A DNA stretch of 64,000 nt from positions 1,066,204-1,130,203 of the forward strand of contig NZ_CM001857.1 in NCBI RefSeq assembly GCF_000400505.1. The letters run 5' to 3'. A program made the translations under genes and the position numbers. Below are positions 53,778 to 63,832 of the stretch, one piece after another. Within the stretch, counting starts at the first letter, position 1. Each line of letters opens with the position of its first letter. This stretch comes from Musicola paradisiaca NCPPB 2511. Lineage in GTDB: Bacteria; Pseudomonadota; Gammaproteobacteria; Enterobacterales; Enterobacteriaceae. Under the pieces are notes generated by a model. That model was not told the origin of the DNA. It saw only the letters and a list, made by a program, of their open reading frames with translations, and did not search any database.

Positions 53778-53838
53778 ACCCCCACAGCGGCGTGTTGCCT
53801 TACGGTATTCGCCCGTACTTCTGTGGGGGTTTTCTTTT
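53778..53838 (+). terminator. Long-stem terminator in the gap before pncC
   Basis: ACCCCCACAG pairs with CTGTGGGGGT over a 33-base loop and TTTCTTTT follows. It would end any transcript from 53456-53777, where I see no gene and no PmrA box. It may be the 3' end of a further small RNA or the last barrier before pncC. Confidence 0.65.
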
Positions 53839-53965
53839 ATCAGGCATTTTCCCCATGTTGCGAAGCGCTGCGCATTTCAGTTAAGCAGACGGTATCCAAT
53901 GGGAAAAATGCTACCCTGATGAATAATACGTTCATTACTATGTAGAAAAGCGTGCGAGGAAAACG

Positions 53966-54484
53966 ATGGTTGAACAGGTAACTGACCAGGTAACAGAGCA
54001 GGACGTTGTGCAACTCAGCAGTCTGATGGGGGAGCGGCTTAAGGCTTGCGGTGCCAGGGTGACTTGCGCTGAGTCTTGTACGGGCGGCTGGTTGTCCAAA
54101 GTGATTACGGATATCGCGGGAAGCTCAGCGTGGTTTGACTACGGCTTTGTCACATACAGCAATCAGGCTAAGCAGACGTTAGTTGGTGTGCGTGAGGAGA
54201 CTTTGTTTCATCATGGCGCGGTCAGTAGCGAAGTCGTTGCGGAAATGGCCACTGGCGCATTGCTAAAAGCCAATGCGGATTATGCCGTAGCGGTAAGCGG
54301 TATCGCAGGGCCTGACGGTGGGACGCCGGAAAAACCGGTGGGTACAGTCTGGTTTGGCTTTGTAGATCGACTGGGCAATTCTTTTACCAGCAAGGTGGTT
54401 TTCTCTGGCAATCGTCATGACGTCCGTCTGCAATCCGTGCACTTTGCCTTGCGTGTCCTGCTGGATTCGTTTTTGCAAAAATAA
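53966..54484 (+). CDS. pncC: Nicotinamide-nucleotide amidase PncC (CinA C-terminal family)
   Basis: A 172-residue enzyme that deamidates NMN to nicotinate mononucleotide in the pyridine nucleotide cycle. Family signatures are CAESCTGGWLSKVITDIAGSSAWFDYGFVTYSN, GAVSSEVVAEMA and VSGIAGPDGGTPEKPVGTVWFG. It is the usual gene upstream of recA in enterobacteria. A ribosome site GAGGAAA precedes the start. Confidence 0.95.
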   Translation: MVEQVTDQVTEQDVVQLSSLMGERLKACGARVTCAESCTGGWLSKVITDIAGSSAWFDYGFVTYSNQAKQTLVGVREETLFHHGAVSSEVVAEMATGALLKANADYAVAVSGIAGPDGGTPEKPVGTVWFGFVDRLGNSFTSKVVFSGNRHDVRLQSVHFALRVLLDSFLQK

Positions 54485-54486
54485 CC

Positions 54487-54514
54487 TTGATGCTGTATGC
54501 GTATACAGTATAAT
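54487..54514 (+). promoter_or_regulatory. recA promoter with LexA (SOS) box
   Basis: TTGATG (-35, 54487-54492) and TATAAT (-10, 54509-54514) are 16 bases apart. Between and overlapping them is CTGTATGCGTATACAG (54493-54508), the CTGT-N8-ACAG LexA box. recA is therefore repressed by LexA and induced by DNA damage, as in E. coli. Confidence 0.95.
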
Positions 54515-54588
54515 GCGCACATCAGTTCGGTGAATCATGAACAAGCAACAGCGTAGAAGCAGCTCCAGGCTGCGCGACAGGAGTAGAA

Positions 54589-55680
54589 ATGGCTATTGAT
54601 GAGAACAAACAGAAGGCTCTGGCGGCAGCTCTGGGGCAGATCGAAAAGCAATTCGGCAAGGGTTCCATCATGCGTCTGGGCGAAGACCGCTCGATGGATG
54701 TTGAAACTATCTCTACGGGCTCTCTGTCCCTGGATATCGCGCTGGGCGTCGGCGGGTTGCCGATGGGGCGTATTGTCGAAATTTATGGTCCTGAGTCGTC
54801 AGGTAAGACTACGTTGACGTTACAGGTGATTGCCGCCGCGCAGCGTGAAGGGAAGACCTGTGCCTTTATTGATGCCGAACACGCCCTGGATCCTATTTAT
54901 GCCAAAAAGCTGGGCGTTGATATTGATAATCTGCTGTGTTCACAACCGGATACCGGCGAGCAGGCGCTGGAGATTTGCGATGCGCTGGCGCGTTCCGGTG
55001 CCGTTGATGTCATTATTGTCGACTCTGTCGCCGCCTTGACGCCGAAAGCTGAGATTGAAGGCGAAATCGGTGATTCCCACATGGGGTTGGCTGCGCGAAT
55101 GATGAGCCAGGCGATGCGTAAGCTCGCCGGTAATCTAAAGCAATCCAATACGCTGCTGATTTTCATTAACCAGATCCGTATGAAGATTGGTGTGATGTTT
55201 GGTAATCCTGAAACCACTACCGGTGGAAATGCCTTAAAATTCTATGCTTCTGTCCGTCTGGATATCCGTCGCATCGGTTCTATCAAAGATGGCGAGGAAG
55301 TCATTGGTAGCGAAACACGTGTCAAAGTTGTGAAGAACAAAGTTGCGGCGCCGTTTAAACAGGCTGAATTCCAGATTCTGTACGGAGAAGGCATCAATAC
55401 TTACGGTGAACTGGTGGATTTGGGCGTTAAGTTCAAGCTCATTGAGAAAGCTGGTGCCTGGTATAGCTATAACGGTGACAAAATTGGGCAGGGTAAGTCG
55501 AATGCGTGCAATTTCCTGAAGGAAAATCCGGCTATTTCTACGGAAATTGACAAAAAACTGCGAGAGATGTTGTTGCACAAGGGGAATGAACCCGTGACGG
55601 TGGCGGTGGCAGCTACTGTAGGCGGCGATGCTGAATACGATGCCGAGATTGCTGGCGAAGACGCTAACGGTGATTTTTAA
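54589..55680 (+). CDS. recA: Recombinase RecA
   Basis: A 363-residue RecA protein. Walker A is GPESSGKTT, Walker B LIIVDSV-type ([12 protein letters not shown]), and loops L1/L2 ([49 protein letters not shown]) are as in E. coli. It forms filaments on single-stranded DNA, drives recombination and activates LexA self-cleavage. The acidic C-terminus ([15 protein letters not shown]) is about ten residues longer than in E. coli. A LexA box lies upstream. recX follows after 11 bases with no terminator between. Confidence 0.98.
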   Translation: MAIDENKQKALAAALGQIEKQFGKGSIMRLGEDRSMDVETISTGSLSLDIALGVGGLPMGRIVEIYGPESSGKTTLTLQVIAAAQREGKTCAFIDAEHALDPIYAKKLGVDIDNLLCSQPDTGEQALEICDALARSGAVDVIIVDSVAALTPKAEIEGEIGDSHMGLAARMMSQAMRKLAGNLKQSNTLLIFINQIRMKIGVMFGNPETTTGGNALKFYASVRLDIRRIGSIKDGEEVIGSETRVKVVKNKVAAPFKQAEFQILYGEGINTYGELVDLGVKFKLIEKAGAWYSYNGDKIGQGKSNACNFLKENPAISTEIDKKLREMLLHKGNEPVTVAVAATVGGDAEYDAEIAGEDANGDF

Positions 55681-55691
55681 GCATTCACGCT

Positions 55692-56204
55692 ATGTCCACA
55701 ATATCCTCGCAGCCTATGACGAAGCTATTGCGTTATGCCATGAACATACTGGCGGTTCGGGATCATAGTGAATGGGAATTGCGCCGCAAAATTGCGGCGC
55801 AACTTCAAAATGATCTGGCGATAGAGTGCTGTGATGAGGATGCCGTACCGGCGCATGAAGGTTCGTATATCGAACAGGTTATTGATTACTGTAAACAGCA
55901 TGCCTGGTTGGATGATAAAGCATTTGCCAGCCGTTATATTCGTTCCCGTATTCGAAAAGGTTATGGCTCGCAGCGAATTTGCGCTGAACTGACTCAAAAA
56001 GGGATTGATAAACACACTCAGCGAGATGTTTTACTGGCGAGTGATATCGATTGGTATCAGTTGGCAAAAGCATCAGCTACACGCAAGTTTGGCATCCCCC
56101 TTTCCTCAGACTGGAAAGAAAAAGTTAAGGTTCAACGTTATCTGCTTTACCGGGGGTTTACCTCTGACGAAATTCAATCGGTTTACATGAATTTTTCCGA
56201 TTGA
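55692..56204 (+). CDS. recX: RecA regulator RecX
   Basis: A 170-residue helical protein made of three-helix repeats (LLRYAMNILAVRDHSEWELRRKI, VIDYCKQHAWLDDKAFASRYIRSRIRKGYGSQRICAELTQKGI). RecX caps and limits RecA filaments. It lies directly behind recA and is probably expressed by read-through from the SOS promoter. Length agrees with enterobacterial RecX. Confidence 0.95.
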   Translation: MSTISSQPMTKLLRYAMNILAVRDHSEWELRRKIAAQLQNDLAIECCDEDAVPAHEGSYIEQVIDYCKQHAWLDDKAFASRYIRSRIRKGYGSQRICAELTQKGIDKHTQRDVLLASDIDWYQLAKASATRKFGIPLSSDWKEKVKVQRYLLYRGFTSDEIQSVYMNFSD

Positions 56205-56341
56205 ACGCATACGGGATTTTACTTCCCTCCTAAGAAAATTTATCTTATTCCCACTTTTTTGTTCGCGTTTGGCTAGGTCGCGTCAGCATGCCGCAATCGC
56301 CTTGCCCGCGACTGTTCTTTTAGCTTGATTTCAGGACAATT

Positions 56342-58969
56342 ATGAGCAAGAGCACCGCTGAGATCCGTCAAGCGTTTCTCGACTTTTTTCAAAGCAAAGG
56401 ACATCAGGTTGTTGCTAGCAGCTCTCTGGTGCCAAATAACGATCCGACATTGCTGTTTACCAACGCGGGGATGAACCAATTCAAGGATGTATTCCTCGGT
56501 CTGGATAAACGTAGCTATGTGCGAGCAACCACCGCCCAACGTTGTGTCCGTGCCGGCGGTAAGCATAACGATCTGGAGAATGTCGGTTATACCGCTCGCC
56601 ACCATACGTTCTTTGAGATGCTGGGTAACTTCAGTTTCGGTGACTATTTCAAGCATGATGCCATTCTCAATGCATGGGAATTATTGACTGGGCCACAGTG
56701 GTTCAACCTGCCAAAAGAAAAATTGTGGGTTACGGTGTATGCCACCGACGACGAGGCCTATGATATTTGGGCCAATGTTGTTGGAATCCCTCAGGAGCGC
56801 ATTATTCGCATCGGCGATAACAAAGGTGCTCCCTATGCCTCGGATAACTTCTGGCAGATGGGCGATACGGGGCCTTGTGGTCCTTGCTCGGAAATTTTTT
56901 ACGATCATGGCGACCATATCTGGGGCGGACCGCCGGGAAGTCCCGAGGAAGATGGCGATCGCTATATCGAAATCTGGAATCTGGTTTTCATGCAGTTTAA
57001 CCGGCAGGCGGATGGCACTATGCTGCCGCTGCCGAAGCCGTCAGTTGATACTGGAATGGGGCTGGAACGTGTTTCCGCCGTTCTTCAGCATGTCAACTCC
57101 AACTATGAAATCGATGTGTTTCGCACATTGATTGCCGAAGCAGCCAAAGTGGTTGGTACCCGCGATCTGAACAACAAATCGTTGCGGGTCATCGCCGATC
57201 ATATCCGTTCCTGTGCTTTCCTGATCGCCGATGGCGTTATGCCGTCCAACGAAAACCGTGGCTATGTGCTGCGCCGTATTATTCGTCGCGCTATTCGTCA
57301 TGGAAACATGTTGGGGGCGAAGGATACGTTTTTCTACAAGTTGGTTGCTCCCTTGATCGATGTCATGGGAAGTGCGGCCGATGAGCTTCGGACTCAGCAG
57401 ACCGTTGTCGAGCTGGCGCTGAAAAGTGAAGAGGAACAGTTTGCCCGCACGCTTGAGCGTGGTTTGTCGCTGTTGGATGAAGAAATCAGAACTCTGCAAG
57501 GCGATACCCTGAGTGGGGAAGCTGCATTTCGACTGTATGATACCTATGGCTTCCCTCTGGATTTGACTGCGGATGTCTGCCGTGAGCGGGGATTGAAAGT
57601 CGATGAAACCGGCTTTGAGCGCGAAATGGAAGCCCAACGTCAGCGTGCACGCGAAGCCAGCGGTTTTGGTGCTGATTACAACAGTTTGATCCGTGTCGAT
57701 AGTGCAACCACTTTCTGTGGCTATGATCATGCTGAACAACGTTCTCATGTTGTAGCGCTGTATCGGAAAGGTGAGCCTGTGCAGGAAATTTCTGCCGGTG
57801 ATGAAGCCGTCGTCATTCTGGATGAAACGCCGTTCTATGGCGAGTCTGGCGGTCAGGTTGGCGATCAGGGCGTGTTGAAGGGTGTATCTGCATATTTTGT
57901 TGTTGATGATACCCAGAAATATGGGCGGGCTTTCGGACATGTCGGTAAGTTGACCCAGGGTTCTTTGCGCGTAAATGATGCTGTTGATGCCGTTGTAGAT
58001 GACGTTCGCCGCGACCGTATTCGTTTGAATCACTCGGCTACCCACTTGTTGCATGCTGCTTTGCGTCAGGTTCTTGGAACACATGTCGCGCAGAAGGGCT
58101 CTCTGGTGAATGACCGTTATTTGCGATTCGATTTTTCTCATCCGGAAGCGATGAAGCCGGATGAAATCCGTCAGGTTGAAGATATTGTCAATGCTCAGGT
58201 ACGACGCAACCTGCCGGTGGATACGGCGATTATGGCGATCGATGATGCAAGAGCTAAAGGGGCGATGGCGCTGTTTGGCGAAAAGTATGACGATCAGGTT
58301 CGTGTCCTGACCATGGGCGATTTTTCTATTGAACTGTGTGGTGGTATTCATGCTCGCCGCACTGGTGATATCGGTCTATTTCGCATTGTTTCAGAATCGG
58401 GGACGGCTGCGGGGATTCGCCGTATTGAAGCGGTAACTGGCGAGGGGGCTGTTGCCTCGTTGCACCATCAAAGCGATTTACTGCAAGATGTTACGCTGCT
58501 TGTTAAAGGCGACGCGAATAACCTTATTGAGAAGGTGCGTTCACTGCTTGAGCGTAATCGCGGGCTGGAAAAAGAGCTGCTGCAGTTGAAAGAACAGCAG
58601 GCTGCACAGGAAAGCTCTTCGCTTGCTGGCAAGGCAAAGGATATCAACGGCGTGAAGTTGCTGGTAACGCAATTGAGCAATGTTGAGCCCAAAATGCTGC
58701 GGACGATGGTTGATGATTTGAAGAATCAGCTAGGGTCAGCAGTGATCGTGCTATCAACGATTGTTGAAGGCAAAGTCAGTCTGATTGCCGGAGTGACTCA
58801 GGGGCTGACAGAGCGCGTTAAAGCGGGAGAGTTGGTCGGTTTTGTGGCTAATCAGGTTGGTGGTAAAGGTGGCGGACGTCCCGATCTGGCTCAGGCAGGC
58901 GGTAGTGATGCCGATGCATTACCCTCTGCGCTAGCTAGCGTTGAAGCGTGGGTCGCTGATAAGTTATAA
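56342..58969 (+). CDS. alaS: Alanyl-tRNA synthetase
   Basis: An 875-residue class II synthetase. The catalytic core shows [34 protein letters not shown] and [13 protein letters not shown]; the editing domain has the zinc ligands [13 protein letters not shown] and [15 protein letters not shown]; the C-terminal domain ends [11 protein letters not shown]. It charges tRNA(Ala) and clears mischarged Ser/Gly. It is located between recX and csrA as in E. coli. Confidence 0.98.
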   Translation: MSKSTAEIRQAFLDFFQSKGHQVVASSSLVPNNDPTLLFTNAGMNQFKDVFLGLDKRSYVRATTAQRCVRAGGKHNDLENVGYTARHHTFFEMLGNFSFGDYFKHDAILNAWELLTGPQWFNLPKEKLWVTVYATDDEAYDIWANVVGIPQERIIRIGDNKGAPYASDNFWQMGDTGPCGPCSEIFYDHGDHIWGGPPGSPEEDGDRYIEIWNLVFMQFNRQADGTMLPLPKPSVDTGMGLERVSAVLQHVNSNYEIDVFRTLIAEAAKVVGTRDLNNKSLRVIADHIRSCAFLIADGVMPSNENRGYVLRRIIRRAIRHGNMLGAKDTFFYKLVAPLIDVMGSAADELRTQQTVVELALKSEEEQFARTLERGLSLLDEEIRTLQGDTLSGEAAFRLYDTYGFPLDLTADVCRERGLKVDETGFEREMEAQRQRAREASGFGADYNSLIRVDSATTFCGYDHAEQRSHVVALYRKGEPVQEISAGDEAVVILDETPFYGESGGQVGDQGVLKGVSAYFVVDDTQKYGRAFGHVGKLTQGSLRVNDAVDAVVDDVRRDRIRLNHSATHLLHAALRQVLGTHVAQKGSLVNDRYLRFDFSHPEAMKPDEIRQVEDIVNAQVRRNLPVDTAIMAIDDARAKGAMALFGEKYDDQVRVLTMGDFSIELCGGIHARRTGDIGLFRIVSESGTAAGIRRIEAVTGEGAVASLHHQSDLLQDVTLLVKGDANNLIEKVRSLLERNRGLEKELLQLKEQQAAQESSSLAGKAKDINGVKLLVTQLSNVEPKMLRTMVDDLKNQLGSAVIVLSTIVEGKVSLIAGVTQGLTERVKAGELVGFVANQVGGKGGGRPDLAQAGGSDADALPSALASVEAWVADKL

Positions 58970-58992
58970 ATATTACAGAAGCGTTATCGCGG

Positions 58993-59030
58993 CAAAAACG
59001 CCATGACTCTGAGTGGTTTTGGCGTTTTTG
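58993..59030 (+). terminator. Terminator after alaS
   Basis: CAAAAACGCCA pairs with TGGCGTTTTTG; the descending arm ends in five T residues. It stands 24 bases after the alaS stop. The region on to 59293 must contain the csrA promoter(s) and has no other gene. Confidence 0.8.
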
Positions 59031-59293
59031 TCTTGTGATAAAGGACGATCGCGAGTGGGACAGGTTGTGCGCTGTTTTCAGCGACGCTGAAAATGATGTA
59101 TGAAGGATATATCCAGCTGTGATAACAAAGAGAGCAAGCTGTCTTATATCGACTAAACTTAACACCAGTAACAACTATGAGTGAGATGATGAGACATTTA
59201 TTGTCATCTAGGTTTACGTTTTCCCGAACCATGATGGATAATGACGGGAAATCGGGGAGACCTGACTCTTTATAATCTTTCAAGGAGCAAAGA

Positions 59294-59479
59294 ATGCTTA
59301 TTTTAACTCGTCGAGTTGGCGAAACCCTCATGATCGGCGATGAGGTTACGGTTACCGTACTAGGAGTAAAGGGCAATCAGGTTCGTATTGGCGTCAATGC
59401 GCCGAAAGAAGTGTCTGTGCATCGTGAAGAGATTTATCAACGTATCCAGGCGGAAAAATCTCAGCCGACTTCTTATTGA
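59294..59479 (+). CDS. csrA: Carbon storage/virulence regulator CsrA (RsmA)
   Basis: A 61-residue RNA-binding protein, [20 protein letters not shown] at the start and [14 protein letters not shown] near the end, essentially the E. coli sequence. The dimer binds GGA motifs in leader RNAs and blocks translation; in soft-rot bacteria it is called RsmA and represses pectinases and other virulence factors. A ribosome site CAAGGAGC lies just before ATG. A 9-bp hairpin follows at 59487-59510. Confidence 0.97.
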   Translation: MLILTRRVGETLMIGDEVTVTVLGVKGNQVRIGVNAPKEVSVHREEIYQRIQAEKSQPTSY

Positions 59480-59781
59480 TTGACAAAGCGTCTCGCATTA
59501 TCGAGGCGCTGTTGTTACCCATGTGTTTTTTGTTTTTTCTTAATTTTTCCCTTTTCCTATCATTTATGTCGCCTATAGCGATTTTTGTCATTTGCTGTAT
59601 TAAAAGGCTACTTCGTTGGCGATAACGCGTTCTTTTTGTTGCTATTATGTTCGCATTGGGTGCGAAGTGCGCAAATGAATATGGTATCGGAAAAATTGTT
59701 TGACTTATAAGTTCGGGAAAGTATTATGTGCGCCACGCAGTACCGGTGAGCGCTAACAAAAGCAGATTGCCGGTAATGAAT
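59480..59781 (+). other. csrA-tRNA(Ser) gap
   Basis: Contains the 9-bp hairpin at 59487-59510 (AGCGTCTCG / CGAGGCGCT), which is probably the csrA transcript end, and the tRNA(Ser) promoter. No gene is supported. Confidence 0.5.
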
Positions 59782-59874
59782 GGTGAGGTGGCCGAGAGGC
59801 TGAAGGCGCTCCCCTGCTAAGGGAGTATGCGGTCAAAAGCTGCATCGAGGGTTCGAATCCCTCCCTCACCGCCA
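59782..59874 (+). tRNA. serV: tRNA-Ser (GCU)
   Basis: A 93-base class II tRNA with acceptor GGTGAGG/CCTCACC, anticodon GCT in CCCTGCTAAGGG, a long variable arm, T-loop GGTTCGAATCC and encoded CCA. It is located after csrA, the position of serV in E. coli. Confidence 0.96.
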
Positions 59875-59882
59875 TTAAATAT

Positions 59883-59959
59883 GCATCCGTAGCTCAGCTG
59901 GATAGAGTACTCGGCTACGAACCGAGCGGTCGGAGGTTCGAATCCTCCCGGATGCACCA
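59883..59959 (+). tRNA. argV: tRNA-Arg (ACG), copy 1
   Basis: 77 bases with GCATCCG/CGGATGC acceptor, anticodon ACG in CGGCTACGAACCG, GGTTCGAATCC T-loop and encoded CCA. Copies 2 and 3 downstream are identical. In E. coli the same place carries argQ/argZ/argY/argV. Confidence 0.96.
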
Positions 59960-60020
59960 TTTAGTAGGTCGAGCTGGTTCTGGCCAGTGGCGTAAGAGAG
60001 TTTTTCAGTATGTCCTGAAT

Positions 60021-60097
60021 GCATCCGTAGCTCAGCTGGATAGAGTACTCGGCTACGAACCGAGCGGTCGGAGGTTCGAATCCTCCCGGATGCACCA
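60021..60097 (+). tRNA. tRNA-Arg (ACG), copy 2
   Basis: Identical to the copy at 59883-59959. The spacers between the three copies are different in sequence and 52-61 bases long. Confidence 0.96.
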
Positions 60098-60149
60098 TCG
60101 ATACAATGCTGTTCCCTCTTCTCGTAATAATTAGTTGTAAATCTGTTAT

Positions 60150-60226
60150 GCATCCGTAGCTCAGCTGGATAGAGTACTCGGCTACGAACCGAGCGGTCGG
60201 AGGTTCGAATCCTCCCGGATGCACCA
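60150..60226 (+). tRNA. tRNA-Arg (ACG), copy 3
   Basis: Third identical tRNA-Arg gene of the array. The antisense of these genes encodes a repeated open frame that is spurious. Confidence 0.96.
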
Positions 60227-60417
60227 TCGCTTTTCCTTCCATGTGTTTTTTTAATCTCATTCTTTGCCTGACTGTTGCGATTAATATTTCTATGCCAATT
60301 CATGGCTAATTATTTATATTGACAATATTTGCATTTTTTATGTGGTTATTGAATCGGCGACAATGTCTGTTCTTTACGCTAAAGTACCCCCCTGATTTCG
60401 GTGAGTGTGGGGTTATA

Positions 60418-60984
60418 ATGTACGAGCATTATCAAGGGCTTATTTTCGACATGGATGGCACTCTGCTTGACACGGAACCCACACATAGCTTGGCCTGGCA
60501 GCACGCATTGGCGAAATATGGCATGCATTACGACAGTCTCTCCATGACAGCGTTGAATGGCGCTCCCACATGGCAGATTGCAGAAGCGATTATCCGCCGG
60601 CATCGTTCTGATTTAGATCCTCACATTTTAGCTGCGGAAAAAGCGGATATTGCCGAGGTAATGCTGCTGGATACCGTAAAACCTTTGCCTTTGGTCGATG
60701 TTGTCAAAACATTTTATGGGCGTCGGCCAATGTCAGTGGGAACTGGAAGTACCCATGCACTGGCTGAGCGTTTATTGCGCCATCTGGGGTTAAGGAATTA
60801 TTTTGTCGCAGTGGTTGGCGCTGATGATGTGCAATATCATAAGCCTTTTCCCGATACATTCTTACGTTGCGCTTCTTTGATGCAAGTCCCTCCCGAGCAT
60901 TGCCTTGTTTTTGAGGATGCGGATTTCGGCATTCAGGCCGCCGGACGTGCCGGCATGGATGTTATTGACGTAAGAACATTATGA
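60418..60984 (+). CDS. yqaB: Fructose-1-phosphatase/HAD phosphatase YqaB
   Basis: A 188-residue HAD-superfamily phosphatase. Motif I is FDMDGTLLDTEP, motif II SVGTGS, motif III around HKPFPDTFL and motif IV FEDADFGIQAA. E. coli YqaB dephosphorylates fructose-1-phosphate and 6-phosphogluconate. The ATG at 60418 gives the E. coli length; the frame continues upstream to 60319. yqaA follows with a 4-base ATGA overlap. Confidence 0.95.
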   Translation: MYEHYQGLIFDMDGTLLDTEPTHSLAWQHALAKYGMHYDSLSMTALNGAPTWQIAEAIIRRHRSDLDPHILAAEKADIAEVMLLDTVKPLPLVDVVKTFYGRRPMSVGTGSTHALAERLLRHLGLRNYFVAVVGADDVQYHKPFPDTFLRCASLMQVPPEHCLVFEDADFGIQAAGRAGMDVIDVRTL

Positions 60985-61412
60985 ACGAACTTTGGGCGGT
61001 AATGTCTTTGTTCGGGAGTAGCTTCCTGAGCGCTACGCTCTTGCCCGGCAGTTCAGAAATAGTGTTGGTAAGTTTGCTATTGGCGAGTAAGGCCAACCCT
61101 CTTTTGCTTATCGCTGTAGCGACAGTCGGGAATACACTAGGAGGCGCCACTAATCTTATTGTTGGACGATGGCTTCCTGAACCAGCACGTCAAAAAGGCA
61201 CGACAACGGCACAACGCTGGTTACATCAGTATGGTACTGTCGCTCTGCTATTCAGCTGGGTTCCGGTGGTTGGTGATGTACTTTGTGTTATGGCCGGATG
61301 GCTGAGGTTGTCCTGGCGTAGCGCCGTTATGTGGATTTTTATTGGTAAAGCCTTGCGCTATCTGGTGCTGGCTGGTGTGACTGTGCAGGGAATGGCATGG
61401 TGGTCATCGTGA
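60981..61412 (+). CDS. yqaA: Inner-membrane protein YqaA (SNARE-associated/DedA-like)
   Basis: A 143-residue membrane protein of the VTT/SNARE-associated family: [41 protein letters not shown] and [28 protein letters not shown]. The family is related to DedA flippases; the specific role is unknown. It is translationally coupled to yqaB and close to gshA, as in E. coli. Confidence 0.94.
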   Translation: MNELWAVMSLFGSSFLSATLLPGSSEIVLVSLLLASKANPLLLIAVATVGNTLGGATNLIVGRWLPEPARQKGTTTAQRWLHQYGTVALLFSWVPVVGDVLCVMAGWLRLSWRSAVMWIFIGKALRYLVLAGVTVQGMAWWSS

Positions 61413-61485
61413 GTTGCATTTGCTCTGTGCGGCCCCATATGTGTTTCTTGCACGTAACATTATTAATCTTGAGCGGGAGGTCGAT

Positions 61486-63042
61486 TTGATCCCGGACGTA
61501 TCAGAAACGCTAAGCTGGCTGGAAAAAAATCCGCAGTCTATCAAAGGGATTCAGCGTGGTATTGAGCGTGAAACATTGCGTGTTATGCCTAATGGGCACC
61601 TGGCAAAAACACGGCATCCTGAAAAACTAGGGGCGGCACTGACGCATCCCTGGATTACGACTGATTTTGCTGAGGCACTTCTGGAGTTTATTACTCCGGT
61701 AGATAAGGATGTCGATCACCTGCTGGCATTTTTGCGCGATATACATCGGCACGTCGCCCGCAATTTGGGGGATGAGTCCATGTGGCCGTTAAGCATGCCT
61801 TGTTTTATTGCTGCAGAGGACGATATTGAACTGGCTCAGTATGGTTCTTCCAATCTTGGCCGGTTCAAAACCTTATACCGTGAAGGACTCAAAAACCGTT
61901 ATGGCGCATTGATGCAGACCATCTCGGGTGTTCACTACAATTTTTCTCTTCCTTTGGCATTTTGGCAGGCGAGAACTGGGATCAGTGATGCGGCGAGCGG
62001 TAAGCGTGAGATATCCGCCGGATATTTTCAGTTGATACGCAACTATTATCGCTTTGGTTGGGTCATTCCTTATCTGTTCGGCGCATCGCCTGCCATTTGC
62101 TCTTCTTTCCTGGCTGGCCGGGAAACCAATATTCCTTTTGAGCGTACAAAAACCGGCATGTGTTATTTGCCGTATGCAACCTCTTTGCGCCTGAGTGATT
62201 TGGGGTATACCAATAAATCGCAGAGTAACCTCGGCATTACTTTCAACGATCTGGAAACTTATGTAGCGGCATTGAAGAAGGCGATCAGAACGCCTTCACA
62301 AGAGTATGCCCACAGTGGTTTAAAGAAAAATGGTCGGTATTTGCAATTGAATACCAACGTATTGCAGATCGAGAATGAGCTTTATGCGCCGATCCGGCCT
62401 AAGCGTATCACCGCTGCAGGCGAGTCTCCGTCGGATGCATTGTTGAGAGGGGGCATTGAATATATTGAAGTTCGCTCTCTGGATATCAATCCGTTCTCGC
62501 CTACAGGTGTCAGTGCTGATCAAGTTCGCTTTCTTGACTTATTTTTGATCTGGTGCGCGTTAGTTGAAGCACCGGAAATGAGTGAGAGTGAATTGCTGTG
62601 TACACGAAAAAACTGGAACCGAGTCATTCTGGAGGGGAGAAAGCCGGGACAAACTATCGGTATGGGTTGCGAGACAAGCCGTCGTCCGATAGCCGATGTT
62701 GGACGGGCACTGTTTAATGATCTGCGTCGTGTTGCAGAATTGTTAGATCAGGAGCATGCTGTTCCTCATTATCAGCAAGTCTGTGATCGGCTTGCCGAGG
62801 CATTTGATGATCCGGAAAAAACATTTTCGGCACGTATATTGGCGATGATGCTAGAGGGCGGTTGCGGTAATGTCGGTCTCGAATTGGCAAAAAACTACCG
62901 AGAGCAATTAGTGAATGAGCCGCTGGAGATTCTTTCCGAGCCGCAATTGCATGCGGAAAGCGAGCGTTCCTGGCAGCACCAGTGGCAGTTAGAAGCTGAA
63001 GATACACAGGATTTTGATGATTATCTGGCTTCTCATGCCTGA
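61486..63042 (+). CDS. gshA: Glutamate-cysteine ligase GshA
   Basis: A 518-residue enzyme that makes gamma-glutamylcysteine, the first step of glutathione synthesis. Matches E. coli GshA along its whole length ([76 protein letters not shown]). The start is the TTG at 61486: it follows GGGAGG at an ideal distance and gives exactly the E. coli length; E. coli gshA also starts with TTG. The frame is open to 61414 but that part is not conserved. Confidence 0.97.
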   Translation: MIPDVSETLSWLEKNPQSIKGIQRGIERETLRVMPNGHLAKTRHPEKLGAALTHPWITTDFAEALLEFITPVDKDVDHLLAFLRDIHRHVARNLGDESMWPLSMPCFIAAEDDIELAQYGSSNLGRFKTLYREGLKNRYGALMQTISGVHYNFSLPLAFWQARTGISDAASGKREISAGYFQLIRNYYRFGWVIPYLFGASPAICSSFLAGRETNIPFERTKTGMCYLPYATSLRLSDLGYTNKSQSNLGITFNDLETYVAALKKAIRTPSQEYAHSGLKKNGRYLQLNTNVLQIENELYAPIRPKRITAAGESPSDALLRGGIEYIEVRSLDINPFSPTGVSADQVRFLDLFLIWCALVEAPEMSESELLCTRKNWNRVILEGRKPGQTIGMGCETSRRPIADVGRALFNDLRRVAELLDQEHAVPHYQQVCDRLAEAFDDPEKTFSARILAMMLEGGCGNVGLELAKNYREQLVNEPLEILSEPQLHAESERSWQHQWQLEAEDTQDFDDYLASHA

Positions 63043-63052
63043 GTAGCCAAAG

Positions 63053-63125
63053 AAAAGGCCACCCGATTGGGTGGCCAAAAAAACATCTCTGATATAGGGA
63101 TGATGATAATAAATGCGCGTCTTTC
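63053..63125 (-). ncRNA. micA: MicA small RNA
   Basis: On the minus strand the sequence begins GAAAGACGCGCATTTATTAT, nearly the E. coli MicA 5' end that pairs with the ompA leader, and ends with the GGCCACCC/GGGTGGCC terminator stem plus a T-run. Its position between gshA and luxS, on the opposite strand, is also that of E. coli. MicA is made on envelope stress and represses outer-membrane protein genes with Hfq. Confidence 0.95.
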
Positions 63126-63130
63126 ACTAG

Positions 63131-63159
63131 GTAAGACTTGTATTGATAAGAAAAGTTTC
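63131..63159 (-). promoter_or_regulatory. Sigma-E-type promoter of micA
   Basis: On the minus strand GAAACTT (-35; consensus GGAACTT) is followed after 16 bases by TCTTAC as the -10, 5 bases before the MicA start. This fits the sigma-E control known for MicA in E. coli. It lies inside the luxS leader. Confidence 0.65.
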
Positions 63160-63197
63160 TTTAAATCGTGAAATAAATTTTTTGAGGAGGTGACGTT

Positions 63198-63713
63198 ATG
63201 CCGTTGCTAGATAGCTTTACCGTGGATCATACTCGTATGACTGCCCCTGCTGTCCGGGTTGCGAAAACGATGACAACGCCTCATGGCGACACGATTACGG
63301 TATTTGACCTGCGTTTTTGTCGTCCAAATCAGGAAATTATGCCTGAGCGTGGTATTCATACATTGGAACACCTGTTTGCAGGGTTCATGCGTGACCATCT
63401 GAATGAGGATGGCGTCGAGATTATCGATATTTCTCCGATGGGGTGTCGTACCGGCTTTTATATGAGCCTGATTGGTACGCCGGAGGAGGCGCGGGTCGCT
63501 GATGCCTGGAAGGGCGCAATGTCTGATGTGCTCCGTGTTACCGAGCAGAAAAAAATCCCTGAGCTGAATGAATATCAATGTGGTACTTATGAGATGCATT
63601 CGCTCGCAGAGGCGCATGACATTGCGCGCCACATTCTTGAGCAGGGCGTGTCCGTCAATAAAAATGACGAATTGGCTTTGCCGAAAGAGACGTTGCGCGA
63701 ATTACATCTTTGA
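63198..63713 (+). CDS. luxS: S-ribosylhomocysteine lyase LuxS
   Basis: A 171-residue iron-dependent enzyme that splits S-ribosylhomocysteine into homocysteine and DPD, the precursor of autoinducer-2. Metal ligands are in [11 protein letters not shown] (H-x3-EH), and the catalytic Cys is in [11 protein letters not shown]; the third His ligand is in [24 protein letters not shown] region. GAGGAGGTGACG precedes ATG. Immediately downstream begins an IS4-like insertion, so the original terminator is displaced. Confidence 0.97.
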   Translation: MPLLDSFTVDHTRMTAPAVRVAKTMTTPHGDTITVFDLRFCRPNQEIMPERGIHTLEHLFAGFMRDHLNEDGVEIIDISPMGCRTGFYMSLIGTPEEARVADAWKGAMSDVLRVTEQKKIPELNEYQCGTYEMHSLAEAHDIARHILEQGVSVNKNDELALPKETLRELHL

Positions 63714-63800
63714 GTGGCGAGATCGTGAATTAATAAAAAAGAGAGCTAAGGCTAATGCCGATCGTTTAAGGATCGGTTGACCGATCCGGTGGCTGATGTA

Positions 63801-63832
63801 AAAAGGGTTCATGTCTTCACATGAACCCTTTT
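63801..63832 (+). other. Hairpin that hides the transposase start codon
   Basis: A 14-bp perfect stem (AAAAGGGTTCATGT / ACATGAACCCTTTT) with loop CTTC encloses the transposase ATG at 63811. In transcripts reading in from luxS it would block initiation; it also looks like a terminator with its T-run. Confidence 0.8.

Noticed and set aside
57041..58351. 436-codon minus-strand frame inside alaS
   Set aside because: Antisense of alaS with no family-like sequence and no ribosome site.
59875..60303. Minus-strand frame with three repeats of a [23 protein letters not shown] or [17 protein letters not shown] sequence
   Set aside because: It is the antisense of the three identical tRNA-Arg genes; such frames are a well-known false annotation.
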